From: Ferrimicrobium sp.
GTDB lineage: Bacteria > Actinomycetota > Acidimicrobiia > Acidimicrobiales > Acidimicrobiaceae
Length of the DNA: 9,953 nucleotides
NCBI GenBank assembly: GCA_027365375.1
Contig: DAHXNM010000224.1
Coordinates: 1-9,953 of the forward strand
Direction: 5' to 3'
The notes below the pieces were generated by a model. It saw only the letters and a list, made by a program, of their open reading frames with translations, had not been told where the DNA came from and ran no database searches. Below, piece after piece: positions 1-6,707 of this stretch (positions within the stretch are counted from its first letter, which is position 1; every line of letters begins with the position of its first letter). The translations under genes and the position numbers were made by a program.

Positions 1-1
1 C

Positions 2-466
2 TACGTCTTTGAGTCGTTTTTCGTCCCATCAGGTTCGATGATACCTACGATTGAGATTGGCGGTCATATGATCGTCGACAAGCTTAGCTATCACCTACAC
101 CCTGTTGGTTTTGGTAATATCATCGTATTTCATAAGCCAGCCAATGATCCCACTACCGCCAATATCCACTACCTGGTGAAGCGTGTGATTGGCCTACCGG
201 GCCAGACTATTTGGAGCCATGATGGCAAGGTGTACGTCAACGGCAAGCCGATTGCAGAACCGTTCTTGCCAAAGGGTGTGCAGACCCACAATATTCATAC
301 AGCCTCTGGGGCACCCATTCATATCCCAAAGAATGAGTACTACGTTCTAGGTGACAATCGGGGAGACTCGGCGGATTCGCGCGTATTTGGACCTATATCT
401 GGTTCGCTTATTGTTGGTAGAGTAGTTTTGATCTACTGGCCACTGTCGCACTGGCACTACTTCTAG
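2..466 (+). CDS. lepB: Signal peptidase I (S26 family), 5'-truncated by window edge
   Basis: This is the 3' part of a type I signal peptidase, the membrane-bound serine protease that cuts signal peptides from exported proteins on the outer face of the membrane. The frame is open from base 2 and 154 residues are visible. The catalytic serine lies in PSGSM (visible residue 12, bases 35-37), followed by PTI as in the usual PSxSMxPTL box. The general-base lysine is in the VKRVIGLPG box (visible Lys60). The last conserved box is GDNRGDSADSR (visible residues 117-127), close to the family form GDNRxxSxDSR. The protein ends shortly after this box, as expected. The N-terminal membrane anchor lies outside the window. 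An internal ATG at base 38 is not the start, because it would remove the catalytic serine. Family assignment is firm; whether it is the only signal peptidase of the cell is unknown. Confidence 0.95.
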   Translation, partial: YVFESFFVPSGSMIPTIEIGGHMIVDKLSYHLHPVGFGNIIVFHKPANDPTTANIHYLVKRVIGLPGQTIWSHDGKVYVNGKPIAEPFLPKGVQTHNIHTASGAPIHIPKNEYYVLGDNRGDSADSRVFGPISGSLIVGRVVLIYWPLSHWHYF

Positions 467-1068
467 GCAGGAGTCGTTCGCTTGGAATGATATCAAGCGA
501 TAGTTGAGCTCGAAACGACGTCCTTGCCGTAGGTTATATGAAGTGTAGCGGTGGTTTTCCCAAAAGTGGGGGAGGAGATCGACGATTTTCGCCCTTATCT
601 AGGTGGCTTCCTCGGGGTAGAGTATTTACTCTTGCCAAGTGAGCAGGGCTCCCGGCGGAGTCAGTCGAGTTATCGCTCGTTCCATCTATCAGATTGCTGG
701 CGGTAGAGGGTGGCTGTATTGGCCATAAGCTGACGCCGGCCGCCTGTAACTGTCGGATAGAGCCGCGTCATTGGCTCAGCGAGCATGCGCCAGTGTTGGG
801 TCGGGGAGTCGATTGCCCATCATTCCTTGCCGAGGAGTTGTGGTGTATGAGGCTGCGTTGACAGTCTCCCTTCTTTTTGATCAGCTCTGCTCGTAAGACT
901 GATCTCCTGGCTAGGGACTGTTCAGCGCTCTCGAAAGCTGTCGTAGGCGCTGCCCATCGTGACTCTGGGAACCAATCTCTTGAAATTACTCAGATTGCGC
1001 TCAGTGTTGTGGCCCAACGTACCGATACCTTGAGCATTGGATGAAATCGATGTGCGAAGGGAGTCGCA
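467..1068. other. Gene-poor region with hairpins, 602 bases
   Basis: I see no convincing protein or RNA gene on either strand here, and none of the long open frames that flank it. It holds a nested inverted repeat just after lepB (listed separately), a possible stem at 731-770 (TGACGC with GCGTCA, plus a partly paired interior) and a short inverted repeat GATCAG/CTGATC at 879-884 and 899-904. A TTGACA at 858-863 resembles a -35 box but has no good -10 partner 16-18 bases downstream. TACCTT at 1026-1031 fits a TAnnnT -10 for the next gene, again without a good -35. It could contain the 5' leader of the 1069 gene, a small RNA or eroded sequence; the bases alone do not decide. Confidence 0.5.
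473..519 (+). terminator. Nested inverted repeat after lepB, possible terminator or 3' structure
   Basis: An outer arm GTCGTT (473-478) pairs with AACGAC (514-519). Directly inside it, CGCTTG (479-484) pairs with CAAGCG (494-499) around a 9-base loop. It begins 7 bases after the lepB stop codon, the usual place for a transcript end. There is no run of T after it, so it is not a textbook intrinsic terminator. It could be a T-less actinobacterial-type terminator or an mRNA 3' stabilising structure. The pairing is seen; the function is inferred. Confidence 0.35.
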
Positions 1069-1410
1069 ATGCCTATCATAAGAGCTTCATGCCCGACGTG
1101 TGGAGACGTCGACATAGCGCCCGACGCCATGACGGTGATGCTCTGTTCATCCAATGGCGAGGCCAGTTATGTGTTTCGATGCCCGATCTGTGCAATGGTG
1201 GTCTCCAAGGCGGTGGACAAGAGGATCGTCGAAATTCTGGTCTCTTCTGGTGTCCGAATCCATTTTTGGCGTCTCCCTGATGAATCCGAGGAGGAGATGA
1301 CCGGGCCCCCGGTTGATTTTGACGACCTCATCGAATTTCATAATCAGCTCTCCGACCCGACTTGGCTAGAGCGTCTTATCCGTTATAGCCAGGGAAAATA
1401 CGAGCAGTAG
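1069..1410 (+). CDS. Small four-cysteine zinc-ribbon protein of unknown function
   Basis: A 113-residue soluble protein with two CxxC knuckles, C8-P-T-C11 and C38-P-I-C41, spaced as in a zinc ribbon. An extra Cys26 lies between them. The strand after the second knuckle (VSKAVDKRIVEILVSSGVRI) and the acidic C-terminal part (PVDFDDLIEFHNQLSDPTWL) look like a group of uncharacterised actinobacterial proteins with an N-terminal zinc ribbon and a short helical tail, but I recall no experimentally known function. The ATG at 1069 is well supported by AAGGGAG at 1057-1063, five bases upstream. It stands alone, with long gene-poor stretches on both sides, so its neighbours give no hint of its job. Other frames over the same bases are shadows. 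I am sure it is a gene and unsure what it does; DNA, RNA or protein binding are all possible for a zinc ribbon. Confidence 0.8.
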   Translation: MPIIRASCPTCGDVDIAPDAMTVMLCSSNGEASYVFRCPICAMVVSKAVDKRIVEILVSSGVRIHFWRLPDESEEEMTGPPVDFDDLIEFHNQLSDPTWLERLIRYSQGKYEQ

Positions 1411-1473
1411 TTGTCGCCACCTCCGACGCGCCACTTCGAAATCTGAATGAGCGCACCGAGTCCTGCTCACCGT

Positions 1474-1487
1474 CTGTACGAGTACAG
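1474..1487. repeat. Perfect inverted repeat CTGTAC-GA-GTACAG
   Basis: Two 6-base arms (1474-1479 and 1482-1487) are separated by GA. Flanking CCG and CGG could extend the stem if T1473 bulges out. It lies 64 bases after the stop of the zinc-ribbon gene and is followed by GGGGCTTT. It could be a weak transcript end for that gene or a dimeric repressor site. Neither is shown by the sequence. Confidence 0.3.
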
Positions 1488-1635
1488 CGGGGCTTTGCTA
1501 TAGCGAGGGCGTAGTGGTCGTGTAGTGCCCGGTGCTTTTCTGTAGCATTTTGGCGAGCATGGCGCTAGTCTGAGTAGGTGGCCTGCCTATGCTCACGCGA
1601 GTCTGCTGAGGGGAGATCTTCTCTTACATCCTCGG

Positions 1636-1655
1636 CTTAAGACCACTTAAGACCA
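1636..1655 (+). repeat. Tandem direct repeat of CTTAAGACCA (2 x 10 bp)
   Basis: Two exact, directly adjacent copies of CTTAAGACCA occupy 1636-1645 and 1646-1655. One helical turn separates equivalent positions, which would suit side-by-side protein binding. It lies about 160 bases before trpS and immediately upstream of a hairpin. Replication slippage in non-coding DNA is an equally simple explanation. Confidence 0.5.
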
Positions 1656-1657
1656 TG

Positions 1658-1678
1658 GTGCCCTGTTCTTCAGGGCGC
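1658..1678 (+). promoter_or_regulatory. Stem-loop in the trpS upstream region
   Basis: GTGCCCTG (1658-1665, read with one G-T pair) can pair with CAGGGCGC (1671-1678) around a TTCTT loop, giving an 8-bp stem. No T run follows, so it is not a standard intrinsic terminator. As it stands between a tandem repeat and trpS it may belong to a leader RNA or end an upstream transcript. The pairing is seen; the role is a guess. Confidence 0.35.
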
Positions 1679-1817
1679 GAAGTGATCGTTGGTCAAACAG
1701 GCGAGTGGTGTTGTAGGTTTAGGTTCATAGTGTTTGCTAGCAGGATTTAGGCTGTCGTGTACGGGGACGGAGTGGGTAATCGCAAGGTTTGGTTGCTCAG
1801 GAATGGAGTAGACGCTG

Positions 1818-2837
1818 GTGACGGCGAAGCTTGAACGGGTACTCTCGGGTGTGCAGCCGACTGGTCAACCTACACTCGGTAACTATCTTGGTGCATTCAG
1901 GCAGTGGCGAACCCAGCAGCAAGAGTACGAGAGTGTGTTCTTGATCGTAGATCAGCATGCTTTGACGGTTGAACACCAACCTGCTGGCCTGCGTGAAGGT
2001 ACGCTCCAGATGGCTGCCCTCCTTTTTGCAGTTGGGATCGATCCGCAACGTTCCACCGTGGTCGTCCAAAGTCACGTGCCCGGACATTCGCAATTGGCTT
2101 GGCTGATGGAGTGCACCGCGACCTACGGTGAACTGTCGAGAATGATCCAGTTCAAGGATAAGTCGAAGGGTTCAGCGATGGTACGCGCTGGACTATTCAC
2201 ATATCCAGCACTGATGGCCGCTGATATATTGTTGTACCAGACCGACCTTGTTCCTGTCGGCGAAGATCAGATTCAACATATCGAGCTTGCTCGAACCGTC
2301 GCCACCCGATTCAATAATGCCTATGGTGAGGTATTTACGCTCCCACGGTCGCTGATCCCAGCTGTTGCCGCAAGAGTCATGGATCTTGGCCACCCGGAGA
2401 TGAAAATGAGCAAGTCCTCCGTTGATGGCCAGGGCAACATCTATCTTCTGGATTCAGACGATCAGATCCGTCGCAAGATTGCGAAAGCCAAAACCGACCT
2501 CTTCAACGAAGTACTCTATGTGGAAGATAATCCTGAGCGTGCAGGCGTGCGTAACCTGCTTGAGATCTTATCGGCGCTGACCGATCGTGAGCCAAAAGAG
2601 GTGGCGGCGGATTTCCAGCGCTACGGTGATCTCAAAGAGGCAACCGCTACGGCAGTGATCGAGCAACTCTCTCCGATTCGAGAACGCTACCAGTACTATC
2701 TAGCTGATCAAGCAGAACTTGAGAGCTGGCTTGCGGTTGGTCGAGATCGAGCTATCCAGTTGGCAGCATCCACGCTGGAGCGGGCCTATGACGCTGTTGG
2801 CTTTCTTCCAATCAAGGAGGTGACTCTTGCAGATTGA
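1818..2837 (+). CDS. trpS: Tryptophanyl-tRNA synthetase
   Basis: Class I aminoacyl-tRNA synthetase that activates tryptophan with ATP and charges tRNA-Trp in the cytoplasm. The protein has 339 residues, the usual size for bacterial TrpRS. The N-terminal Rossmann part starts with the family signature RVLSGVQPTGQPTLGNYLGA; its TLGN (19-22) is the HIGH-class motif of TrpRS. The stretch MAADILLYQTDLVPVGEDQ (133-151) carries the conserved tryptophan pocket and the VGEDQ segment. KMSKS is intact at 196-200, and the C-terminal helical anticodon-binding part follows. The GTG start at 1818 is preceded by GGAG at 1805-1808. The gene's last 11 bases overlap the start of the next gene, and the ribosome-binding site of that gene lies inside trpS, so the two are probably translated together. 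I see no missing catalytic residue. Confidence 0.97.
   Translation: MTAKLERVLSGVQPTGQPTLGNYLGAFRQWRTQQQEYESVFLIVDQHALTVEHQPAGLREGTLQMAALLFAVGIDPQRSTVVVQSHVPGHSQLAWLMECTATYGELSRMIQFKDKSKGSAMVRAGLFTYPALMAADILLYQTDLVPVGEDQIQHIELARTVATRFNNAYGEVFTLPRSLIPAVAARVMDLGHPEMKMSKSSVDGQGNIYLLDSDDQIRRKIAKAKTDLFNEVLYVEDNPERAGVRNLLEILSALTDREPKEVAADFQRYGDLKEATATAVIEQLSPIRERYQYYLADQAELESWLAVGRDRAIQLAASTLERAYDAVGFLPIKEVTLAD
2814..2821 (+). promoter_or_regulatory. Strong Shine-Dalgarno AAGGAGGT for the TatA/B gene, inside trpS
   Basis: AAGGAGGT is a full match to the consensus ribosome-binding site. It ends five bases before the TTG codon at 2827, which settles this TTG as the start despite its rarity and its overlap with the end of trpS. 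Confidence 0.85.
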
Positions 2838-3261
2838 TCCTATCAAACTCGCCTTTGTGGCGATCGCCGCACTTGTGCTGCTCGGTCCAGATCGACTCCC
2901 TCAAGTGGCGAAGAAAGCGGGAGAGCTGTTAAATGCGTTACGAAGCCACCGCGATTCGCTGACCAGTCAAATCAACTCCGTCACCAACTTGCCGAACTCG
3001 GCGATGACAGGTTTTCTCGGCGAGACATTGAAGACAGCTGGGACGGTCACCTCTATGTTTCAGCCCGCCGGAGTCGTGGGTTCAGTCCTCCAACCTGCGC
3101 GAATGGTTAACTCGGTGCTCCAACCGAGGAGCAAGGCACCCCAGCCGTTCTCAGTTAGCCCTCGCACACTTCAGGACTCCTCGGTGCCCGCTGAGCACGA
3201 GGCGAAACAGGCGTCGACGCTCAATCCGGGTTACACTCTCGGATCTCCGGACCTTAACTAG
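2827..3261 (+). CDS. TatA/TatB-family twin-arginine translocase subunit
   Basis: A 144-residue subunit of the twin-arginine translocase, which moves folded proteins across the cytoplasmic membrane. The N-terminus has the family layout: a short membrane helix (about residues 7-20, KLAFVAIAALVLLG), the conserved hinge GPDRLP (20-25), an amphipathic helix (about 26-40) and a long polar tail. The GPDRLP hinge and long tail look more like TatB than a short TatA, but the two cannot be separated safely by eye, so I give no symbol. Odd feature: residues 71-100 are three tandem ten-residue repeats ending in QP (AGTVTSMFQP, AGVVGSVLQP, ARMVNSVLQP). The start is a TTG with a perfect ribosome-binding site, overlapping trpS. 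tatC starts two bases after the stop, supporting the Tat assignment and a joint transcript. A further tatA elsewhere in the genome would be expected if this is tatB. Confidence 0.88.
   Translation: MQIDPIKLAFVAIAALVLLGPDRLPQVAKKAGELLNALRSHRDSLTSQINSVTNLPNSAMTGFLGETLKTAGTVTSMFQPAGVVGSVLQPARMVNSVLQPRSKAPQPFSVSPRTLQDSSVPAEHEAKQASTLNPGYTLGSPDLN
3037..3126 (+). repeat. Three tandem 30-bp units encoding decapeptide repeats in the Tat subunit
   Basis: Codons 71-100 of the TatA/B gene form three in-register units with the consensus A-[GR]-x-V-x-S-[VM]-[LF]-Q-P. The protein repeat is clear, while the DNA copies have diverged at many third positions, which suggests an old duplication kept at the protein level rather than a recent slippage event. 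Confidence 0.7.
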
Positions 3262-3263
3262 TC

Positions 3264-4040
3264 ATGGGTTTGAGCATCCATCGTCGTCAGTCGACGCCAC
3301 CAAACGAGATGTCGATGATCGAGCATCTCCGTGAGCTGCGCAAGCGCCTAATAATATCAATAATTGCCGTCTCACTAGGAGCGGTAGTCGGTTATATCGT
3401 GTATCCGTCGGTCCTTACGTTTTTGATGCATCCACTGTGTATCACCAACGGTGCGAACAACTGTGGTCTCTATGTTACCGGACCCTTCGACGGGTTTTCG
3501 ATTCGCTTGAAGGTGGGGGTGATCTCAGGACTCTTCTTTGCGTCACCGGTTGTTCTGTGGCAGTTTTGGAGATTTATAGCACCTGGTCTGCGCTCGAAGG
3601 AGCGCCGTTACGGGCTGGCCTTTGTGCTCAGCTCGTTGGTGCTCTTTGGTCTTGGTGCGATGGTGGCCTATCTCGTCTTCCCTCATGCGTTGCACTTCTT
3701 CGAGTCAGCGGCCGGCGCTCATGTGCACGCCATCTACACACCTCAGAACTATCTGAACTTTCTTATGCTGCTGATGATCGCTTTCGGGATCTCGTTTTTG
3801 TTCCCACTCGTGCTCATAGTCTTGGAGCTACTTGGTGCTGTATCCACGACTGCCCTGCGAAAGCGGCGGCGTTACGCCTGGTTAGGCATCATCGTGGTGG
3901 TAGCTATCTTTATCCCGAGTAACGACCCCTATTCACTTACTGCCATGGCGGTACCGTTGCTGCTCTTCTACGAGCTCGCGATCTTGGTAGGAAGAATCCT
4001 TCTCCGTCCGGGTGCGAAGGCATCGCGTCAGGAGAGCTAG
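3264..4040 (+). CDS. tatC: Sec-independent protein translocase TatC
   Basis: TatC is the polytopic receptor that recognises the twin-arginine signal and assembles with TatA/B. The 258-residue protein shows about six hydrophobic segments, the family norm. Conserved elements are present: EHLRELRKR near the N-terminus (residues 20-28, with Glu24 and Arg26 matching E. coli Glu15 and Arg17) and FWRFIAPGLRSKER (101-114), whose Phe104 and Glu113 match the signal-binding Phe94 and Glu103 of E. coli. The late IPSNDPYS segment before the last helix is also typical. The ATG at 3264 lies two bases after the upstream stop, with only a weak ribosome site (CGGA, about 12 bases away), so translation probably depends on coupling. 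In-frame ATGs at 3309 and 3315 would still keep the EHLRELR motif. Identity is certain; the exact start is less so. Confidence 0.96.
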   Translation: MGLSIHRRQSTPPNEMSMIEHLRELRKRLIISIIAVSLGAVVGYIVYPSVLTFLMHPLCITNGANNCGLYVTGPFDGFSIRLKVGVISGLFFASPVVLWQFWRFIAPGLRSKERRYGLAFVLSSLVLFGLGAMVAYLVFPHALHFFESAAGAHVHAIYTPQNYLNFLMLLMIAFGISFLFPLVLIVLELLGAVSTTALRKRRRYAWLGIIVVVAIFIPSNDPYSLTAMAVPLLLFYELAILVGRILLRPGAKASRQES

Positions 4041-4129
4041 GAGTCCTCGGGTAGGATCATAGCTAAAGATACGCGTCGTTGAAGGCGGCAATCGTCGCTT
4101 CAGATCTACGGTGTCGAATGGGGAGATGC

Positions 4130-6649
4130 GTGACTTATGTCTCTCACTTTGAGGGTCGAGTCGATATCGAACTCGACCCATTTCAAGAGGAGGCCATCGC
4201 GGCTATCCTTCGGGATGAGTCGGTATTGGTCGCGGCACCCACTGGCTCAGGCAAGACACTCGTCGGTGTGTTTGGAGCATGCCGAGCTTTAGATCTTGGG
4301 CTTCGGACCTTCTATACCACACCGCTGAAGGCGCTCTCGAACCAGAAGTATGCAGAGTTCGTCCGTGCTTTTGGCGCCGACAACGTAGGGCTTCTCACTG
4401 GGGACAACTCGATCAATCCTGGTGCACGGGTGGTCGTCATGACCACTGAGGTTCTGCGCAACATGATCTACGCCAGCATGGAGGCGCTCGATGATCTAGG
4501 ACTTGTGGTGCTCGATGAGGTCCATTACCTCCAGAATCCATATCGTGGTGCTGTTTGGGAAGAGGTTATCATACATCTTCCGCGGAGCGTGAGGCTTGTC
4601 TGTCTCTCTGCCACCGTCTCCAATGTGCATGATTTCGCAGCCTGGATGCGTGAGGTTCGGGGACAGATGACGGTGGTCGAGGCAAGGGGGCGTCCTGTTC
4701 CACTCGAGCACCGTTACCTATACGCGGATCGTCGATCCCGCCAAGTTTTGGCAATTCCAGTGCTTCAGGGAGGTCGGCCTAATCCGAAGGGCTCAGAGCT
4801 CGATCCTCCATGGCTATCGAGTTCTCGTCGCTCTTTTGGACCAAAGGCTCGAGGTGTCGCTCGACCGGAGATGATTGAATTTTTGGCCGCCAATCGGGAG
4901 CTTCCCGCGATTGTCTTCATATTCTCACGGGCTGGTTGTCAGGCGGCAGCTGACGAGACCTTAGCGAGCGGGCTTCGATTGACGACCCAGATAGAGCGGG
5001 AGATGATCCGTGAGGTGGTTGATAGGAGGTTGGCAAAGCTCGATCCAAGGGACCTCAAGGTGCTTGGATATGCGCAGTTCTTGGCTGGGCTGGAGGCTGG
5101 TTTTGCTCCCCATCATGCAGGATTGATCCCGCCTTTTCGCGAGATCGTCGAGGAGTGCTTTGAGCGGCTACTCGTAAAGGTTGTCTTTGCAACGGAGACA
5201 CTTTCGCTCGGCATTAATATGCCGGCGCGATCGGTTGTGATCGAGAAGATGGTCAAGTTCAACGGTGAGACCCATAAGATTTTGTCTCCGGGCGAGTACA
5301 CCCAGTTTTCCGGACGGGCTGGGCGGCGTGGCATCGACCTTCGAGGAAGCAGCTACGTAGCATGGGGCGGTGGGGTAGCCTTCGCTGACGTGGCTCGAGT
5401 AGTCGAGGGTGAGTTCTACCCGATTACGAGTTCGTTTCGCCCGACGTATAACATGGCCGCCAATCTCGTCAAACGCTACACCCCAGAGGCGGCTCGAGAA
5501 CTTTTGAATCTCTCGTTTGCCCAGTTTTCTCAAGATGCTGAGGTCGTTAGACTCGAGGCTGAGCTCCGAGGGTTGCGGCGTAGGCGTTCGTTTTCTCAAC
5601 CGCTTGGGGAGGTTGATGAGATCCGAGTGGTGCCTGGTTCAGTGATCTCGGTGCCCGCAGCCGAGGGGACACGCCATCGTGCCTCACTGCTGGTGCTATC
5701 CGTGTCTACCCGCCATCATGGGCGTATGAAGATCCAGACTGTGTCGCCATCAGGCAGAGGGTATACGCTCGAGGCGACCCACTTGCGTGAGGCACGCCTA
5801 CAAAAGCGGATTACGTTACCCCCAGTTGATCGCGGCCGCAAGGAGCTGATGCGACGCGAGGCGGCCAAAGAGCTGAAGCGGAGCTTGAAGGCCAGGCATC
5901 ACCAGGAGCCGTCTAAGGAGTTTCTTGAGACCGGTGTTGCAAGAGAGAGCGAGCTGCGTGAAGAGGGCAGGGTCGCCAGAATAGAGGAGCGGATCAGCCA
6001 ACGGCGCGCCGCCCTTTCTGGATATTTTGACCGAGTGCTGTCGGTGATGGAGGCGTTTGGCTTCTCGAGGGGTTGGTCATTGACCCCGACCGGATCTATT
6101 CTCGCTAATCTCTATTCGGAGTCCGACATCTTATTGGCGTTGGCACTCGATACGCTGGAGTTGGAGGCACTAAACGAGCCCGGGTTCGCCTCTGTACTCT
6201 CGTGGATGACCTTCGAACCTAGACCGAGCTTTACCGGAACTGGTCTTCGATCCACCCACCCCGAACTCATCGATCGTTTTCGTGAGGTCCGACGCATGTC
6301 AGGTGAGCTGCAGAGGCTTGAAGGGGTGCGTGAGTTGCCGCTTACCCGTGTACCTGACGTTGGTTTCAGCGAACTTGTCTACGACTGGGCAGATCAGAAG
6401 CCACTGGAGCGCATTCTCCGTGTGGCACCTATTCCGCCAGGAGATTTTGTACGTAACACCAAGCAGATCGCCGATCTTGCTCGACAAGTGGCGGCTGTGT
6501 ACCAGGATCATCCTCTTGGAAAGCTTGCTCGCCGTACTGAGGCATCGATTGTCAGAGGTATCGTGGCGATCTCATCGGAGGTGGAGGTGTTGACCAATGA
6601 GGATGCTCAGTTCGCTGAGGATGGTGGATTCGATGTCGTCGGTCTATGA
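4130..6649 (+). CDS. helY: HelY-type Ski2/Mtr4-like DExH-box helicase
   Basis: Superfamily 2 ATP-dependent helicase of the Ski2/Mtr4 class, 839 residues from the GTG at 4130. Motifs in order: Q-like DPFQEEA, Walker A APTGSGKT (36-43), TTPLKALSNQK (motif Ia), DEVH (129-132), SATVSN (160-165), HHAGLIP (328-334), TETLSLGINMPA (355-366) and QFSGRAGRRG (392-401). The last roughly 180 residues resemble the DSHCT domain, including DFVRNTKQIADLARQ. All ATPase residues look intact. The family acts on RNA or structured nucleic acid; the bacterial substrate is poorly defined. Start choice: GTG 4130 has GGGGAG (4120-4125) just upstream and puts the conserved DPFQ near the N-terminus as in relatives. ATG 4118 and TTG 4079 are in frame but have poorer ribosome sites. 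The gene follows tatC by 89 bases, the same order as in mycobacteria (tatA-tatC-helY), so it may share the trpS-tat transcript or use a promoter near TAGGAT (4052-4057). Confidence 0.9.
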   Translation: MTYVSHFEGRVDIELDPFQEEAIAAILRDESVLVAAPTGSGKTLVGVFGACRALDLGLRTFYTTPLKALSNQKYAEFVRAFGADNVGLLTGDNSINPGARVVVMTTEVLRNMIYASMEALDDLGLVVLDEVHYLQNPYRGAVWEEVIIHLPRSVRLVCLSATVSNVHDFAAWMREVRGQMTVVEARGRPVPLEHRYLYADRRSRQVLAIPVLQGGRPNPKGSELDPPWLSSSRRSFGPKARGVARPEMIEFLAANRELPAIVFIFSRAGCQAAADETLASGLRLTTQIEREMIREVVDRRLAKLDPRDLKVLGYAQFLAGLEAGFAPHHAGLIPPFREIVEECFERLLVKVVFATETLSLGINMPARSVVIEKMVKFNGETHKILSPGEYTQFSGRAGRRGIDLRGSSYVAWGGGVAFADVARVVEGEFYPITSSFRPTYNMAANLVKRYTPEAARELLNLSFAQFSQDAEVVRLEAELRGLRRRRSFSQPLGEVDEIRVVPGSVISVPAAEGTRHRASLLVLSVSTRHHGRMKIQTVSPSGRGYTLEATHLREARLQKRITLPPVDRGRKELMRREAAKELKRSLKARHHQEPSKEFLETGVARESELREEGRVARIEERISQRRAALSGYFDRVLSVMEAFGFSRGWSLTPTGSILANLYSESDILLALALDTLELEALNEPGFASVLSWMTFEPRPSFTGTGLRSTHPELIDRFREVRRMSGELQRLEGVRELPLTRVPDVGFSELVYDWADQKPLERILRVAPIPPGDFVRNTKQIADLARQVAAVYQDHPLGKLARRTEASIVRGIVAISSEVEVLTNEDAQFAEDGGFDVVGL

Positions 6650-6674
6650 GCAATTGGTGGTTTGCCTGACTGCG

Positions 6675-6701
6675 TTGTAAGAGCTGCGCTGTCGGTAGGC
6701 T
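6675..6701 (+). promoter_or_regulatory. Possible promoter giving a leaderless thyX-like mRNA
   Basis: TAGGCT at 6696-6701 fits the TAnnnT -10 element and ends six bases before the GTG at 6708, the normal distance to a transcription start. TTGTAA at 6675-6680 is a possible -35, but the 15-base spacer is short. The gene has no clear Shine-Dalgarno sequence, which fits a leaderless transcript, common in actinobacteria. Confidence 0.35.
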
Positions 6702-6707
6702 AGCGGC

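Larger units (their letters stand above)
1411..1817. other. Leader region upstream of trpS, 407 bases without a gene
   Basis: No convincing gene is seen. The stretch contains a 14-bp inverted repeat (1474-1487), a 10-bp tandem repeat (1636-1655) and a stable hairpin (1658-1678), each listed separately. Two adjacent TAGGTT hexamers (1714-1719 and 1720-1725) fit the TAnnnT -10 pattern. TTGGTC at 1689-1694 is a possible -35, but at 19 bases from the first hexamer the spacing is poor. I looked for a T-box leader, which is common before tRNA-synthetase genes, and did not find its conserved antiterminator sequence. Confidence 0.45.

Noticed and set aside
858..886. TTGACA as a promoter in the lepB-downstream region
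   Set aside because: The hexamers 16-18 bases downstream do not resemble a -10 element, and no gene starts within a suitable distance.
1411..1817. T-box riboswitch before trpS
   Set aside because: The conserved T-box antiterminator sequence and a downstream terminator with a T run were not found.
1772..1834. Short frame (GTG at 1772, 20 codons, one TGG) overlapping the trpS start, a possible Trp attenuation leader
   Set aside because: It has only one Trp codon, no good ribosome-binding site and no terminator/antiterminator pair. A leader peptide is expected to have clustered Trp codons.
3437..3922. 161-codon + strand frame overlapping tatC
   Set aside because: It lies in another frame of a clearly conserved tatC; its product shows no recognisable motif.
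5168..5599. 143-codon minus-strand frame inside helY
   Set aside because: The + strand here encodes conserved helicase motifs (TETLSLGINMPA, QFSGRAGRRG); the antisense frame has no recognisable motif and is a shadow.
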